A program made the translations under genes and the position numbers. From positions 248,001-312,000 of the forward strand of contig NZ_JAGGJW010000002.1 in the NCBI RefSeq assembly GCF_017873175.1: DNA of 64,000 nucleotides, read 5' to 3'. The DNA comes from Neorhizobium petrolearium. GTDB lineage: Bacteria; Pseudomonadota; Alphaproteobacteria; Rhizobiales; Rhizobiaceae. Positions 35,905-45,312 of the stretch are shown in pieces (position 1 is the stretch's first letter; each line of letters begins with the position of its first letter). A model generated the notes under the pieces. That model had not been told where the DNA came from. It ran no database searches and was given only the letters and a program-made list of their open reading frames with translations.

Positions 35905-37494
35905 ATGCAGGAAAGACAAGCGCAGGTAATTATTGTAGGCGGTGGTCCGGTTGGGACGGGACTTGCGATCGAACTGGGCCAGCGAGGAATTCACACAATC
36001 ATCGTCGAGCGTTATCCCTCACCGCAGCAAGTGCCCAAGGGACAAAACCTCACTCAGCGGACAATGGAGCATTTCTACTTCTGGGGCGCAGAACAATCGC
36101 TGAGAGCGGCCCGGGCAGTGCCGAAGGAATACGGCATCGGTGGGCTGACTGCATATGGCACGCTCCTCGGCGACTATCACTATGACTGGCTACAGCGCGA
36201 ACTCGTGCGGCCCTATTACTTCACCGACAATGAGCGGCTGCCGCAATACCGGACCGAGGAGGTGCTGCGCGAGCGCGTGAAAGCATTACGTGACGTTGAG
36301 TGTTTCTACGGATGGAACGCTGAGGATATAGCGGAAGATCCGGAAGGTGTTTCGGTTACTATGGCTCGGCGCGATGGGGCCGAGCGCTGCGTGCTCCATG
36401 CCGATTATGTCGTCGGCTGCGACGGCAGCCGTTCGATGGTGCGGGAAAAAGCCGGCATTACCCAGACGCTCTCGGACCATGATCGGCTGATGGCTCTCCT
36501 GGTCTTTCGCTCCAGCGGCCTTCATGAACTGTTAAAACGATTCCCCGGCAAATCCTTCTACAATGTGCTTCATCCGGAATTGAAGGGCTATTGGCAGTTC
36601 TTTGGCCGCGTCGATCTCGGCAATAGCTGGTTCTTCCACGCGCCGGTCCCGGCGGGCACGACGAAGGACAATTTCGATTTCGCCTCCTATCTGCACAGGG
36701 CGGCCGGCGCAAAATTCGACATCGCCTTTGATTACATAGGCTTCTGGGATCTGCGTTTCGCTAACGCCGACAGCTATGGTCGCGGGCGGGTTTATATCGC
36801 CGGCGATGCCGCTCACAGCCATCCTCCCTATGGCGGTTACGGCATCAACACCGGCTTCGAAGATGCCCGCAATCTCGGATGGAAGCTTGCGGCGGTTCTT
36901 CAAGGCTGGGCCGGGCCGGACGTCCTCGAAAGCTATGATCAGGAGCGTCGGCCGGTCTTTGCCTCTACTGCCGGCGATTTTATCGAGAAGGCGATCTACA
37001 GCGACCGCGACTTCCTGGAAAAATATGATCCGGCGCGCGACAAGGCCGCCTTCGAAACGGAATGGGCGGCACGAGGGTCAGGAGCCAGAGCTGAGGTAAA
37101 TGCCTTCGAGCCAAACTACTGCGGCTCGCCGGTTATCTTCGGCCCCCCGGGTGGAAAGACTGGCGCCATCGGCGGGCATGAATTCACCGCCCGTCCTGGC
37201 CACCATCTTTCGCCACAAATACTGTCGGACGGGCGCAATGTCTTTGAAGTTCTTGGACCGGGGTTCACGCTGCTTGCTTTCGATGGAGATGTCAGAAGCA
37301 TAGCGGCCTTCTCGAAAGCCGCAGAAATGATGTATCTGCCGCTGGAAATCATCTCCGACAACCGGGCTGATGGGCGAGAGAAATATGATGCTCGCTACAT
37401 TCTTGTGCGGCCCGACCAATTTGTCGCGTGGTCTTCCAACGACACACCTCCTTCACCGGAGGCTATCCTGCGAAAGGCAGTTGGACGGCAGTGA
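35905..37494 (+). CDS. FAD-dependent aromatic-ring-type monooxygenase
   Basis: A 529-residue flavoprotein hydroxylase of the PheA/TfdB/MhpA group, which uses NAD(P)H and oxygen to hydroxylate phenolic substrates. The FAD dinucleotide fold VGGGPVGTGLAIELGQRG is at residues 11-28, the DG motif GCDGSRSMVREKAG near 172 and the second FAD site IAGDAAHSHPPYGGYGINTG near 300. A C-terminal thioredoxin-like domain is suggested by the last 150 residues. GGGAGGAC precedes the ATG. It lies 64 nt after the IclR gene. The exact substrate is not predictable. Confidence 0.88.
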   Translation: MQERQAQVIIVGGGPVGTGLAIELGQRGIHTIIVERYPSPQQVPKGQNLTQRTMEHFYFWGAEQSLRAARAVPKEYGIGGLTAYGTLLGDYHYDWLQRELVRPYYFTDNERLPQYRTEEVLRERVKALRDVECFYGWNAEDIAEDPEGVSVTMARRDGAERCVLHADYVVGCDGSRSMVREKAGITQTLSDHDRLMALLVFRSSGLHELLKRFPGKSFYNVLHPELKGYWQFFGRVDLGNSWFFHAPVPAGTTKDNFDFASYLHRAAGAKFDIAFDYIGFWDLRFANADSYGRGRVYIAGDAAHSHPPYGGYGINTGFEDARNLGWKLAAVLQGWAGPDVLESYDQERRPVFASTAGDFIEKAIYSDRDFLEKYDPARDKAAFETEWAARGSGARAEVNAFEPNYCGSPVIFGPPGGKTGAIGGHEFTARPGHHLSPQILSDGRNVFEVLGPGFTLLAFDGDVRSIAAFSKAAEMMYLPLEIISDNRADGREKYDARYILVRPDQFVAWSSNDTPPSPEAILRKAVGRQ

Positions 37495-37640
37495 AGGCCC
37501 GAAATGAGCGCTCAAGAATTGGATTGGAGGCTGGCCTGGAAAGTGTGAACGCTCTGTAGCGGCGTCACACCTATATCCCGAGCCGGAATTGTGCCAAGAA
37601 GCGGAAGCTGCACCGGCAAAACCTTTTACGCGACGGGATC

Positions 37641-38663
37641 ATGAAAAAGATCGGCTTCCTATCGTTCGGGCATTGGTCGCCCTCGCCCCAATCGCAGACG
37701 CGGTCGGCATCCGACGCGCTTCTGCAGTCCATAGACCTCGCCGTCGCGGCCGAGGACCTGGGAGCTGACGGGGCATATTTCCGTGTACATCATTTCGCCC
37801 GCCAGCTCGGCTCGCCATTCCCGTTGCTGGCGGCAATCGGCGCGAAGACCAGCCGCATCGAGATCGGCACAGCGGTCATCGATATGCGTTATGAGAACCC
37901 GCTATACATGGCCGAGGACGCAGGCGCGGCCGACATCATCGCCGGTAGGCGCCTGCAGCTTGGCATCAGCCGTGGATCGCCTGAGCAGGTGATCGATGGA
38001 TGGCGCTATTTCGGTTACGTCCCGCCCGAGGGCCAGACCGATGCCGATATGGCCCGTCGACATGCAGAGGTTTTGCTCGAAGTGCTGCAAGGCGAAGGTT
38101 TTGCTCAACCCAATCCGCGGCCGATGTTTCCCAATCCTCCCGGCCTGCTGCGCATCGAACCGCATTCGGAAGGTCTGCGGGAGCGCATCTGGTGGGGAGC
38201 AAGCTCGAACGCCACCGCTGCTTGGGCGGCCAAGCTTGGCATGAACCTGCAGAGTTCCACACTCAAGGATGACGAGAGCGGACTTCCATTCCACGTTCAG
38301 CAGGCCGACCAGATTCGAGCCTTCCGCGAGGCATGGAAGACCGCCGGTCACGCACGCGAGCCGCGGGTATCAGTCAGCCGCAGCATCTTTGCGCTGGTCG
38401 ATGACCGCGACCGTGCCTACTTCGGGTATGGAAACGATAACGACGACAAGATCGGCTTCATCGACGAAAAGACCCGGGCGATCTTCGGCCGCAGTTACGC
38501 CGCCGAGCCGAATGTCCTTATCGAGCAACTGGCGAAGGATGAGGCGATTGCGGAGGCTGACACGCTGCTTTTGACTGTCCCCAACCAGCTCGGCGTCGAC
38601 TACAACGCGCATGTCATAGAAGCCATCCTGACCCACGTTGCCCCGGCTCTTGGCTGGCGCTAA
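37641..38663 (+). CDS. Luciferase-like flavin monooxygenase (LLM class)
   Basis: A 340-residue TIM-barrel protein of the bacterial luciferase-like family (PF00296), which uses reduced FMN or F420. Blocks are KIGFLSFGHW at the start, SIDLAVAAEDLGADGAYFRVHHFA near residue 30 and RLQLGISRGSPEQVIDGWRYFG near 105. No flavin reductase gene is adjacent; the flavoredoxin-like gene near 10 kb is a distant candidate. It is 146 nt after the FAD monooxygenase on the same strand; the gap holds no gene. The ribosome site is weak. Confidence 0.87.
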   Translation: MKKIGFLSFGHWSPSPQSQTRSASDALLQSIDLAVAAEDLGADGAYFRVHHFARQLGSPFPLLAAIGAKTSRIEIGTAVIDMRYENPLYMAEDAGAADIIAGRRLQLGISRGSPEQVIDGWRYFGYVPPEGQTDADMARRHAEVLLEVLQGEGFAQPNPRPMFPNPPGLLRIEPHSEGLRERIWWGASSNATAAWAAKLGMNLQSSTLKDDESGLPFHVQQADQIRAFREAWKTAGHAREPRVSVSRSIFALVDDRDRAYFGYGNDNDDKIGFIDEKTRAIFGRSYAAEPNVLIEQLAKDEAIAEADTLLLTVPNQLGVDYNAHVIEAILTHVAPALGWR

Positions 38664-38664
38664 G

Positions 38665-38678
38665 GTTCGTTCGCGAAC
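38665..38678. terminator. Short TTCG-loop hairpin between convergent genes
   Basis: GTTCG (38665-38669), loop TTCG, CGAAC (38674-38678) lies in the 20-nt gap between two stop codons facing each other. The stem is only 5 bp but the TTCG loop is very stable. No T-run follows. Confidence 0.45.
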
Positions 38679-38683
38679 GGCAG

Positions 38684-39664
38684 TTACAAAGCATTGGCTC
38701 GGCTGGTTGCGATCAGCCGAGCATAGGAAATGGCAGACAGCATGTTGACGTGGTTCGCCTTTCCGGTGCCTGCGATATCGAATGCCGTGCCGTGATCCAC
38801 CGAAACACGGTCGATCGGCAGGCCGAGCGAGACATTGACGGCGCTGTCGAACGCCACAAGCTTGATCGGGATGTGACCCTGGTCGTGATATTGCGCCACG
38901 ACGAGATCGAAGGCGCCGTTATACGCCCGGGCGAAGACCGTATCCGCCGAAATCGGCCCGACCACATCAATGCCCTTTGCGCGGGCCTGTTGGACGGCAG
39001 GCGCCAGGAATTCCGTATCCTCGGTGCCGAAAAGACCGCTCTCGCCGCAGTGCGGATTGAGACCGGCGACCGCAATACGCGCCTTTTTGCCGATCCGCAG
39101 GAAATGCTGATGTCCCGCCTCTATCGTCGCTAGCACCCGCTCCGTCTTCGCCCGCTCGATCGCGCCGCGCAGCGAGATATGGGTGGAGACATGGATCGTG
39201 TTGAGCCGTTCGGAGGCGAGCAGCATGAACGAGCTTTTCGAACCGGTCAGATGCGCGAGCAGGCCCGTATGGCCGTCGTAATGATGACCGGCGAGATTCA
39301 TCGCCTCCTTGTTGATTGGTGCGGTGACGATACAATCCACGTCTCGCGCAAGCGCAAGCTCCACTGCCCGACGGATATAGCGCACCGAGGCATCACCTGC
39401 GACAAGGCTTACCTTGCCAATATCGGGCATCGCGCCATCGATCTCCACCTCATCGACCGCGATCGCACCTGCCCTGGGTGAAGTGGAAAAAGCAAGCGCG
39501 GTGCCGCAGGACCTGTTGGCGCGCTCCAATGCTTCGATATTGCCAACCACCGTGAAGTTCGCGCGTTCAATCTCCGGCAAAGCCGTCAGCGCCTTGACGA
39601 TGACCTCAGGCCCCACGCCCGCCGGATCGCCCAGCGTGATCGCGATACGTGTGTCCTTGCTCAT
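38684..39664 (-). CDS. pdxA2: PdxA2-type 4-phospho-threonate/erythronate dehydrogenase
   Basis: A 326-residue member of the PdxA family. The opening [13 protein letters not shown] and metal-binding His blocks ([27 protein letters not shown]) are clear. True PdxA acts in pyridoxal phosphate synthesis. PdxA2 proteins encoded with a DUF1537 kinase oxidise and decarboxylate D-threonate or D-erythronate 4-phosphate to dihydroxyacetone phosphate. A DUF1537 kinase gene lies at 49224-50297, and both flank one divergent promoter region, so I favour PdxA2. It is 29 nt downstream of the iron alcohol dehydrogenase gene, same operon. Confidence 0.85.
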   Translation of the reverse strand: MSKDTRIAITLGDPAGVGPEVIVKALTALPEIERANFTVVGNIEALERANRSCGTALAFSTSPRAGAIAVDEVEIDGAMPDIGKVSLVAGDASVRYIRRAVELALARDVDCIVTAPINKEAMNLAGHHYDGHTGLLAHLTGSKSSFMLLASERLNTIHVSTHISLRGAIERAKTERVLATIEAGHQHFLRIGKKARIAVAGLNPHCGESGLFGTEDTEFLAPAVQQARAKGIDVVGPISADTVFARAYNGAFDLVVAQYHDQGHIPIKLVAFDSAVNVSLGLPIDRVSVDHGTAFDIAGTGKANHVNMLSAISYARLIATSRANAL

Positions 39665-39693
39665 GATTGGATGCCCTTCTCCTAAAGCCCGTC

Positions 39694-40827
39694 TTAATAT
39701 GCAGCTTCGTAGATCGCCAGGATATCAGCGCGAGACATGTCGCGCGGATTGTTGTCGAGAAGACGGCGGATAGAAAAAGCATCATCGGCCATGATACCGA
39801 GATCCGTATCCGGCACGCCGATTTTGGAGAGCCTCATCTCGATATCGAGCGAGGCGCAAAAGGCATGCGCTGCCTCGAAGACTGAACCGATGGTGTTCGG
39901 CTGCCTGAGGCCGAGCGCTTCGAGGATCATTGCCGTCTTTTCCGGCACGGCCGGCGTATTGAATGCGAGTACATGCGGAAAGATCAGCGCATTCGCCGCG
40001 CCATGCGCCATATGCCAGCGCGTACCGAGCGGATAAGCAAGTGCATGGCCCGCCGCCGTGTTGACCGGGCCAAGACAGTATCCGCCGTAGAGCGAGGCAA
40101 GTGACAGACCGGCACGTGCTTCCGCGTCATCACCCTCGGCCACGGCCCGAGCCAGATAACGCCCGACGAGCCGTACGCCCTCGATTGCATAAAGATCGAT
40201 CACCGGATGGGATTTCCGGTTGGTGAAGGCCTCGACGCAATGAGCCATGGCATCGACGCCGGTGGCGGCGGTAACCTTGGGCGGCACGGTGAAGGTGAGT
40301 GCCGGATCGATGACCGCGATATCGGCAAGCATATGGATGCTTTCGACTGCGAGCTTGCTTTGGGTAACCGGATCGGTGACCAGTGCGCGGATGCCGGCTT
40401 CGCTCCCCGTACCCGAGGTCGTCGGCACTTGCGCAAGTGCGGCGCGGCGCGGCGTGACGACCTTGCCGACGCCAACCACATCGGCAAGCGTCTGCCTCGA
40501 ACCGGAAAGCACCGCCGCGAGCTTGGCAAGGTCCATGGCGCTCCCCCCGCCGAAGCCAACGATAAGTTCGGCATTTGCCTGATCGGCTGCTGCCAATACG
40601 CCCGCCAGGTCCTCGATATCCGGCTCGGCACGCACCTCGCCGAACACCGTAACCTCACCTGCAAGACCGAGCAGGTTCGTTCGCGACGCGTTGAACGCAT
40701 CCGAGATGACCAGAATACGGCGATATTTCCGCTGGGCGGCCCAGACGCCAAGGCGTTCCGCCGTCCCCACACCGAATTCGATCACCGGCGGCCGGATCAT
40801 GGAGATCGGCATGCTCAGGGTGTTCAT
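39694..40827 (-). CDS. Iron-containing alcohol dehydrogenase
   Basis: A 377-residue group III NAD(P)-dependent alcohol dehydrogenase. The nucleotide loop is [12 protein letters not shown] near residue 90. The metal ligands lie in [21 protein letters not shown] and [22 protein letters not shown] is another hallmark. Family members act on small alcohols, aldehydes, 4-hydroxybutyrate or maleylacetate. The ATG at 40827 has AGAGG 8 nt before it. The 222 nt upstream of the start hold no gene, and a TATAAC sequence on the minus strand there could be an internal promoter. Role with PdxA2 is unknown. Confidence 0.88.
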   Translation of the reverse strand: MNTLSMPISMIRPPVIEFGVGTAERLGVWAAQRKYRRILVISDAFNASRTNLLGLAGEVTVFGEVRAEPDIEDLAGVLAAADQANAELIVGFGGGSAMDLAKLAAVLSGSRQTLADVVGVGKVVTPRRAALAQVPTTSGTGSEAGIRALVTDPVTQSKLAVESIHMLADIAVIDPALTFTVPPKVTAATGVDAMAHCVEAFTNRKSHPVIDLYAIEGVRLVGRYLARAVAEGDDAEARAGLSLASLYGGYCLGPVNTAAGHALAYPLGTRWHMAHGAANALIFPHVLAFNTPAVPEKTAMILEALGLRQPNTIGSVFEAAHAFCASLDIEMRLSKIGVPDTDLGIMADDAFSIRRLLDNNPRDMSRADILAIYEAAY

Positions 40828-41049
40828 CCGCTTCACCTCTTCCCATGCGGGCGGAGCGCCTCGCGCCTATAGATGTAAAGTTGTTATATCCATTGAGCAA
40901 ACTTGGCAAGCGACGAGTAGGCTTTTCCCACTTTGCCGGCGTCCTCAGCAGACTTCTAATAAGCAATATGAACTGGAAAGATCGAACACCCGGCCTGAAC
41001 CGGGCGAGAAGGTCGCACTCCAGACCTGCGGCGCCAATGCTCTGAATTG

Positions 41050-42246
41050 TCAAATCTCCAAAAAAGATCTGTCCAGCCGCACATATTTGATGGCCCGTCG
41101 GAAGTAGGTGTAGGCGACATGCAAGGTTCCATCCGCTTCTTCGACGATTGACGGGTAGGAAAACTCCCGATTCAGCATGTCGGTCGAATTATTGCTGAGA
41201 CAGTAACCGTCGCCCGTGTCGAGGTCGAAGCGTCTCGGAAATGTCGCGCCGCCATCACGCGAGATCGCAAGGCTGAGCGGCGCACGTGGCACGCCCCAGA
41301 CAGCACCGCCCGGACGGGACGCCGCTTCAACATCTGCCGCCGCTCCACTACTCTCGGAACCTTCGATTTCATCGTAAAGCGAATGCCTGCGGGCATCCGA
41401 CATAGTCGCATCGGAGTGATTGTAAACCATTGCAATCCCGCCATCTTTCAGGCGCGTTGCCTGAATGGACGAATTGTTGTTGGGAAACTCGGTTGCCTCC
41501 GGCGCACTCCAGGTCAGACCACCGTCGCCGGAGCAGCTGCGCAGAATCCGGGTCGCAAAACGGTTGCGATAAAAGGCCACCATCTCCCCGCCCTGCAGCG
41601 GCACGATATTCATATGCACGGCGCCGATGCTGTCGGGCACTTCGACCATCCGCCAGCTTTTGCCGGCATCCTGGGAGACCAGCACGGCGGCCCTATCGAT
41701 ATCGCCCGTCCAGCGGCGACCGATTTCCGTCAGGCAGCGGAAGACCGGCAGAAGCCAGGTGCCGTGATTATTCACGATGATCGGCTGGCGGATGAACGTG
41801 CCGGGAATGTCGCAGAGAATCTCGGGCGTCCCGAACGTACGACCACCATCAGCAGAGATACACTTCTTGACAACTGCGCCGTCCTGATTGCCGGATGTTT
41901 GCGAGGTATAGAGCAGCCACACCTTGCCATCAGGCGCCGTGAAGATCAGCGGGTTCTGCTCGGATTTGGCGGGATCGTCGCTGAGCTTCTCCGCTTGCGA
42001 CCATGTTTTTGCTCCCGGCGCAAGACGGGACATGTAGACCGAAATATCACCCATGCCTTCCATCGTGCCCCCGAACCAGACGCACGTGAGTGTCCCATCC
42101 GCCAGGAAGGCGAGGTTTGCAGCATGATTCTGCATGCAAGGCGATGTAAGGTAGGCATCGGAGCGACCGGCGCTCCCGGCATTCGAGCGGATTTCACCGG
42201 TCATCAGGGCCGGCACCTCAGCGGGATTGAGAGCTGTAAACGTCAT
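41050..42246 (-). CDS. Sialidase-like BNR/Asp-box protein, cytoplasmic
   Basis: A 398-residue six-bladed propeller protein of the exo-alpha-sialidase/BNR type. Four Asp-box repeats are visible: SADGGRTF, SQDAGKSW, SGDGGLTW and SRDGGATF. The Arg-triad start of sialidases is not obvious, so the reaction may not be sialic acid release. There is no signal peptide (MTFTALNPAEVPALMTGEIR), which points to action on a substrate already imported. It follows the DapA-family gene by 12 nt with no clear ribosome site of its own, so translation is probably coupled. Similar proteins occur in rhizobial sugar-acid clusters without a proven function. Confidence 0.82.
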   Translation of the reverse strand: MTFTALNPAEVPALMTGEIRSNAGSAGRSDAYLTSPCMQNHAANLAFLADGTLTCVWFGGTMEGMGDISVYMSRLAPGAKTWSQAEKLSDDPAKSEQNPLIFTAPDGKVWLLYTSQTSGNQDGAVVKKCISADGGRTFGTPEILCDIPGTFIRQPIIVNNHGTWLLPVFRCLTEIGRRWTGDIDRAAVLVSQDAGKSWRMVEVPDSIGAVHMNIVPLQGGEMVAFYRNRFATRILRSCSGDGGLTWSAPEATEFPNNNSSIQATRLKDGGIAMVYNHSDATMSDARRHSLYDEIEGSESSGAAADVEAASRPGGAVWGVPRAPLSLAISRDGGATFPRRFDLDTGDGYCLSNNSTDMLNREFSYPSIVEEADGTLHVAYTYFRRAIKYVRLDRSFLEI

Positions 42247-42258
42247 AAGATCAATCGC

Positions 42259-43167
42259 TTATTGCAAGCCGCGATATCTTGCGGAAAGATCGGCAAAGTC
42301 CGTCTCCGAAAGCGCCGTCAAAGGTGGACGCACGCGACGCCAGCCAGCCTCGTCCGTCTTCAGTTCTAGCATCGCCTTGATCGTCGGAATCTGCACATAG
42401 GAATTGGAGAGCGTGCGATAGGCGTTGATGCGCGCCTGCGCCGCTTCGACTTCGACGGCCATGGCCGGATTGGCGACATCGTCGAAGATGACCCTTAGAG
42501 AATCTGCCACAATGTTGGAAGTCGCCGTAATGCAGCCTGCGCCGCCTGACTTCAGGAGCGGCAGCATCAGCGGATCAGCGCCCGCAAATACCGAGAAATC
42601 CGGCAAGGCCGCCGCGATCGCCTGCATATTGGCAAGTTCGCCGGCCGAATCTTTGATACCCACGACCGTCTTCGGGAAAGCAGCAACGAGGCGCTGGATC
42701 AGCGGCAGCGACAGCGGCACGCCGGAGACCTGCGGGATATGATAGAGCACGATCTGAAGACGGGCATCGCCGATCTTTTCAATGATCTGCGAATAGGCGG
42801 CGAACAGACCATCATCGCTCACGCCCTTATAATAAAAAGGCGGAAGCATGACGACCTTTGTCACACCAAGAGACAAGGCGTGCCTGGTCAGTTCCACGGC
42901 ATCCGGAACCGAGACCAGCCCCGTGCCCGGCATCAACTCCCCCGGCGCAACGCCAGCGGCAAGAGCCGCTTCGAGAATCGTCCGCCGCTCAGCAATCGAG
43001 AACGAATTCGCCTCCCCGGTCGTACCAAGCAGCGCGATGCCGTGACAACCATCGGAAAGCAAGCGCTTGCAATGAGTGGCAAACAAGCCAAGATCGGGCG
43101 AATAATCCGCATTCATCGGCGTTGCCGCCGCGCAGAAGACGCCTTTGATGACATGATTATTTGACAT
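42259..43167 (-). CDS. DapA/NanA-family aldolase or dehydratase
   Basis: A 302-residue class I aldolase-type barrel protein of the dihydrodipicolinate synthase family (PF00701). Present are LLGTTGEANSFS near residue 47, the catalytic Tyr in VLYHIPQVSG and the Schiff-base Lys in VGIKDSAGE. Members cleave or condense pyruvate with aldehydes (dihydrodipicolinate, N-acetylneuraminate, 2-keto-3-deoxy sugar acids). Next to a sialidase-like gene one might think of NanA, but no sialic acid kinase or epimerase is present. A 2-keto-3-deoxy sugar acid aldolase is at least as likely. GGGAGG precedes the ATG. It is first in the minus-strand operon. Confidence 0.86.
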   Translation of the reverse strand: MSNNHVIKGVFCAAATPMNADYSPDLGLFATHCKRLLSDGCHGIALLGTTGEANSFSIAERRTILEAALAAGVAPGELMPGTGLVSVPDAVELTRHALSLGVTKVVMLPPFYYKGVSDDGLFAAYSQIIEKIGDARLQIVLYHIPQVSGVPLSLPLIQRLVAAFPKTVVGIKDSAGELANMQAIAAALPDFSVFAGADPLMLPLLKSGGAGCITATSNIVADSLRVIFDDVANPAMAVEVEAAQARINAYRTLSNSYVQIPTIKAMLELKTDEAGWRRVRPPLTALSETDFADLSARYRGLQ

Positions 43168-43239
43168 GTAACCTCCCGATTCCAACCCGCTCTGGAATTG
43201 GCCGGTTGAACCATCGCTCGTAGAGCATATGGATGCCGC

Positions 43240-43270
43240 TTTTTGACGTCAAAAATCGATAGTTGTCAAC
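43240..43270. promoter_or_regulatory. Candidate operators in the divergent aldolase/ABC promoter region
   Basis: A perfect 16-bp palindrome, TTTTTGACGTCAAAAA (43240-43255), is followed by GTTGTCAAC (43262-43270). They lie in the 288-nt AT-richer gap between the aldolase gene and the Dpp-type operon. A possible -35 for the plus operon, TTGACA, is at 43372-43377. The FadR-type regulator encoded at 50.3 kb is a candidate binder. Confidence 0.5.
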
Positions 43271-43455
43271 AAACAAACGCTACAAGGACAGAGACAATTA
43301 TTGCAACATATTGAATTTACAAAATATTTTCTGAAGACTTCCACGGCACACAGAAAACCCAAGAAATAACATTGACATATTTACAATATCGCGCAAATCT
43401 AGCGCATCTTGCGGCCAGGAGGAACGGTACGCATTTTTCCACATGGGAGGTAGGG

Positions 43456-45105
43456 ATGACCAAGAGGGAAGACGATTCTGCAGCAGCCGCGCAGTTTTCG
43501 CGGCGCGACGCGCTGAAACTCGGCATTGGCGCGACGATCGCCGCATCGGTTTTCGGCGGTAACGCGCACATCGTAATCGCGCAGGAAGGCCAGATACTCA
43601 AAGTCGCCAATCCCGCTTTCAATCAGGATTGGTCGCCTCTTCGCGGCGGCGGCGTTCCTTATCGCTGGAACTCGATCTGGTGGGCCTCGCCCATGTATTT
43701 CGATGAGAAGGGCGAGATCCACGCCTATGTCTTTACCAGCTGGTCGCCGTCGGAAGGCGGCAAGGTCTGGACCTTCAAGATCGATCCCAAGGCAACCTTC
43801 TCGGACGGCAGCAAGATCACCTCGGCGGACGTCAAAGGCTCCTGGAACGTCTCGGCCATGCCGAACACCAAGAACCAGCGCGCCGATCAGGTGCTGGCCA
43901 AGGTTGCCGGTTATGCGGATGTCAGCGGCGGCAGCGCGCAAGAGCTTGCCGGCATCGCGACGCCGGATGAAGGCACGATCGTCGTCACGCTTTCGGAAGC
44001 TGATCCGATCTTCTTCATGCGCGTTGCAAATCATATCGCGCCGATCACCAAGGCATCCCAGTCGCGCGGAGACGATGGCGAAGAGATCCAGGACTGGTAC
44101 ATGCCGGATAATGATGCAGTCTATTCCGGTCCGTTCAAGCTGACCGAGATCGACCTTGATGCCGGCAAGCTCACCTTCGAACCGAACGAGAATTTCTTTG
44201 GACCGAAGCCCAAGCTGGCGCGGATCGAGATCACCTCGATTGAGGACAACATCACAGCGACCTCGCTGATTAAGTCGGGCGAGTTCAACGCTCATACGGA
44301 ACTTGTCACCTCCACGATCGTGCAGGATCTCGGTCCCGAATTCTCCTCCGGTCCAATCATCCCCACCAGTCAGCATTTCTGGTTCAACACGTCTCGTGCG
44401 CCGATGGATGACCCGAAGGTTCGGCAGGCGCTGATCATGGCCGTCGACCGCGATGGCCTGATGAAAGCCTCCTACCCGGACGGGCCACACGGGAAGACCG
44501 ATCAGATTCTTAACTCCGTGCCGGGCGCGGAAAATTCCGGCTTCGAACCCTTTCCCTACGATCCGGCAGCGGCAAAGAGGCTGCTGGCCGAATCGAAATA
44601 CGGCGGCCCGGAACGGCTTCCGAAGCTCCTCTTTGTCGGTATTTCCGGCCCGGCGATCGAAGCCGCGGCGCAATTCATCGCCGAACAGTGGCGCCAGAAC
44701 CTCGGCATTACGGCGGTGGATATGAAGCCGCAGCAGGATGCCTATGCCGGCCCCGACCAGAACGCCGTGCAGATCTTCCGCGACGACGTCGGCACCCGCG
44801 TGCCGGATGCAGTCTCCTACCTGCAGGGCTCGATCGCCTCGGCCTCTTCCAATGCACAGAACAAACTCGGGGGTTACGAGAACCCGAAAGTCGATGCGGC
44901 GCTTGTTGAGGCTTCGGCCAAGGCGGTCGACGACCCGAAGCGCGTGGAGCTTGCACAAGAGGCCCAGAAAGCTTTCCGCGAGGACTGGGTCTTCATTCCC
45001 TGGTATGCTCAGGCCATGTCGCGCTGGGCGACCAGCGAGGTCAAGGGCATCGACAAGAACCTGGATTGGCAAGTGGCGCGGCCCTGGGAGATTTCGATCG
45101 GTTAA
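43456..45105 (+). CDS. Dpp/Opp-type ABC transporter substrate-binding protein
   Basis: A 549-residue periplasmic protein of the family 5 solute-binding group. It has a twin-arginine-like signal (SRRDALKLGIGATIAASVFG, cleavage near AHIVIAQ). Typical blocks are VWTFKIDPKATFSDGSKITSAD and FNTSRAPMDDPKVRQALIMA. This family binds peptides but also oligosaccharides and sugar acids. GGGAGG lies 5 nt before the ATG; an upstream in-frame start is not supported. Permease, ATPase and sugar-acid kinase genes follow on the same strand, so the ligand is likely sugar-acid related. Confidence 0.92.
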   Translation: MTKREDDSAAAAQFSRRDALKLGIGATIAASVFGGNAHIVIAQEGQILKVANPAFNQDWSPLRGGGVPYRWNSIWWASPMYFDEKGEIHAYVFTSWSPSEGGKVWTFKIDPKATFSDGSKITSADVKGSWNVSAMPNTKNQRADQVLAKVAGYADVSGGSAQELAGIATPDEGTIVVTLSEADPIFFMRVANHIAPITKASQSRGDDGEEIQDWYMPDNDAVYSGPFKLTEIDLDAGKLTFEPNENFFGPKPKLARIEITSIEDNITATSLIKSGEFNAHTELVTSTIVQDLGPEFSSGPIIPTSQHFWFNTSRAPMDDPKVRQALIMAVDRDGLMKASYPDGPHGKTDQILNSVPGAENSGFEPFPYDPAAAKRLLAESKYGGPERLPKLLFVGISGPAIEAAAQFIAEQWRQNLGITAVDMKPQQDAYAGPDQNAVQIFRDDVGTRVPDAVSYLQGSIASASSNAQNKLGGYENPKVDAALVEASAKAVDDPKRVELAQEAQKAFREDWVFIPWYAQAMSRWATSEVKGIDKNLDWQVARPWEISIG

Positions 45106-45124
45106 AGCGGCAATCGATCGAGAC

Positions 45125-45286
45125 GCGGGCCGATTGCAAGGCCCGCAAGAGTGCGATGCGCGGAGCACCAGTTTCCGCGCATTGCCTTCCGCCGGTGCGG
45201 GAGGCTCTGAATGTTTCGCAGCGGCTGCGCGCTCGCGGAAGAAACGGCATGAAAGCGTCAGGAAACCGCCATCGCCACCGGTTTCC
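45125..45286 (+). other. Three successive hairpins between binding protein and permease genes
   Basis: The 207-nt gap has three perfect stems: GCGGGCC (45125-45131) with 45140-45146; ATGCGCGGA (45156-45164) with 45174-45182; GGAAACCG (45261-45268) with 45279-45286. They could protect the binding protein message or limit transcription into the permease genes. Confidence 0.65.
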
Positions 45287-45312
45287 GGCCCTATGCGGGA
45301 GGATTTTCGGCG

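Noticed and set aside
41050-43167. Sialidase plus NanA reading of the sialidase-like and DapA-family genes as a sialic acid pathway
   Set aside because: No N-acetylmannosamine kinase, epimerase, amino sugar deacetylase or sialic acid transporter is nearby; the neighbours point to sugar acids instead.
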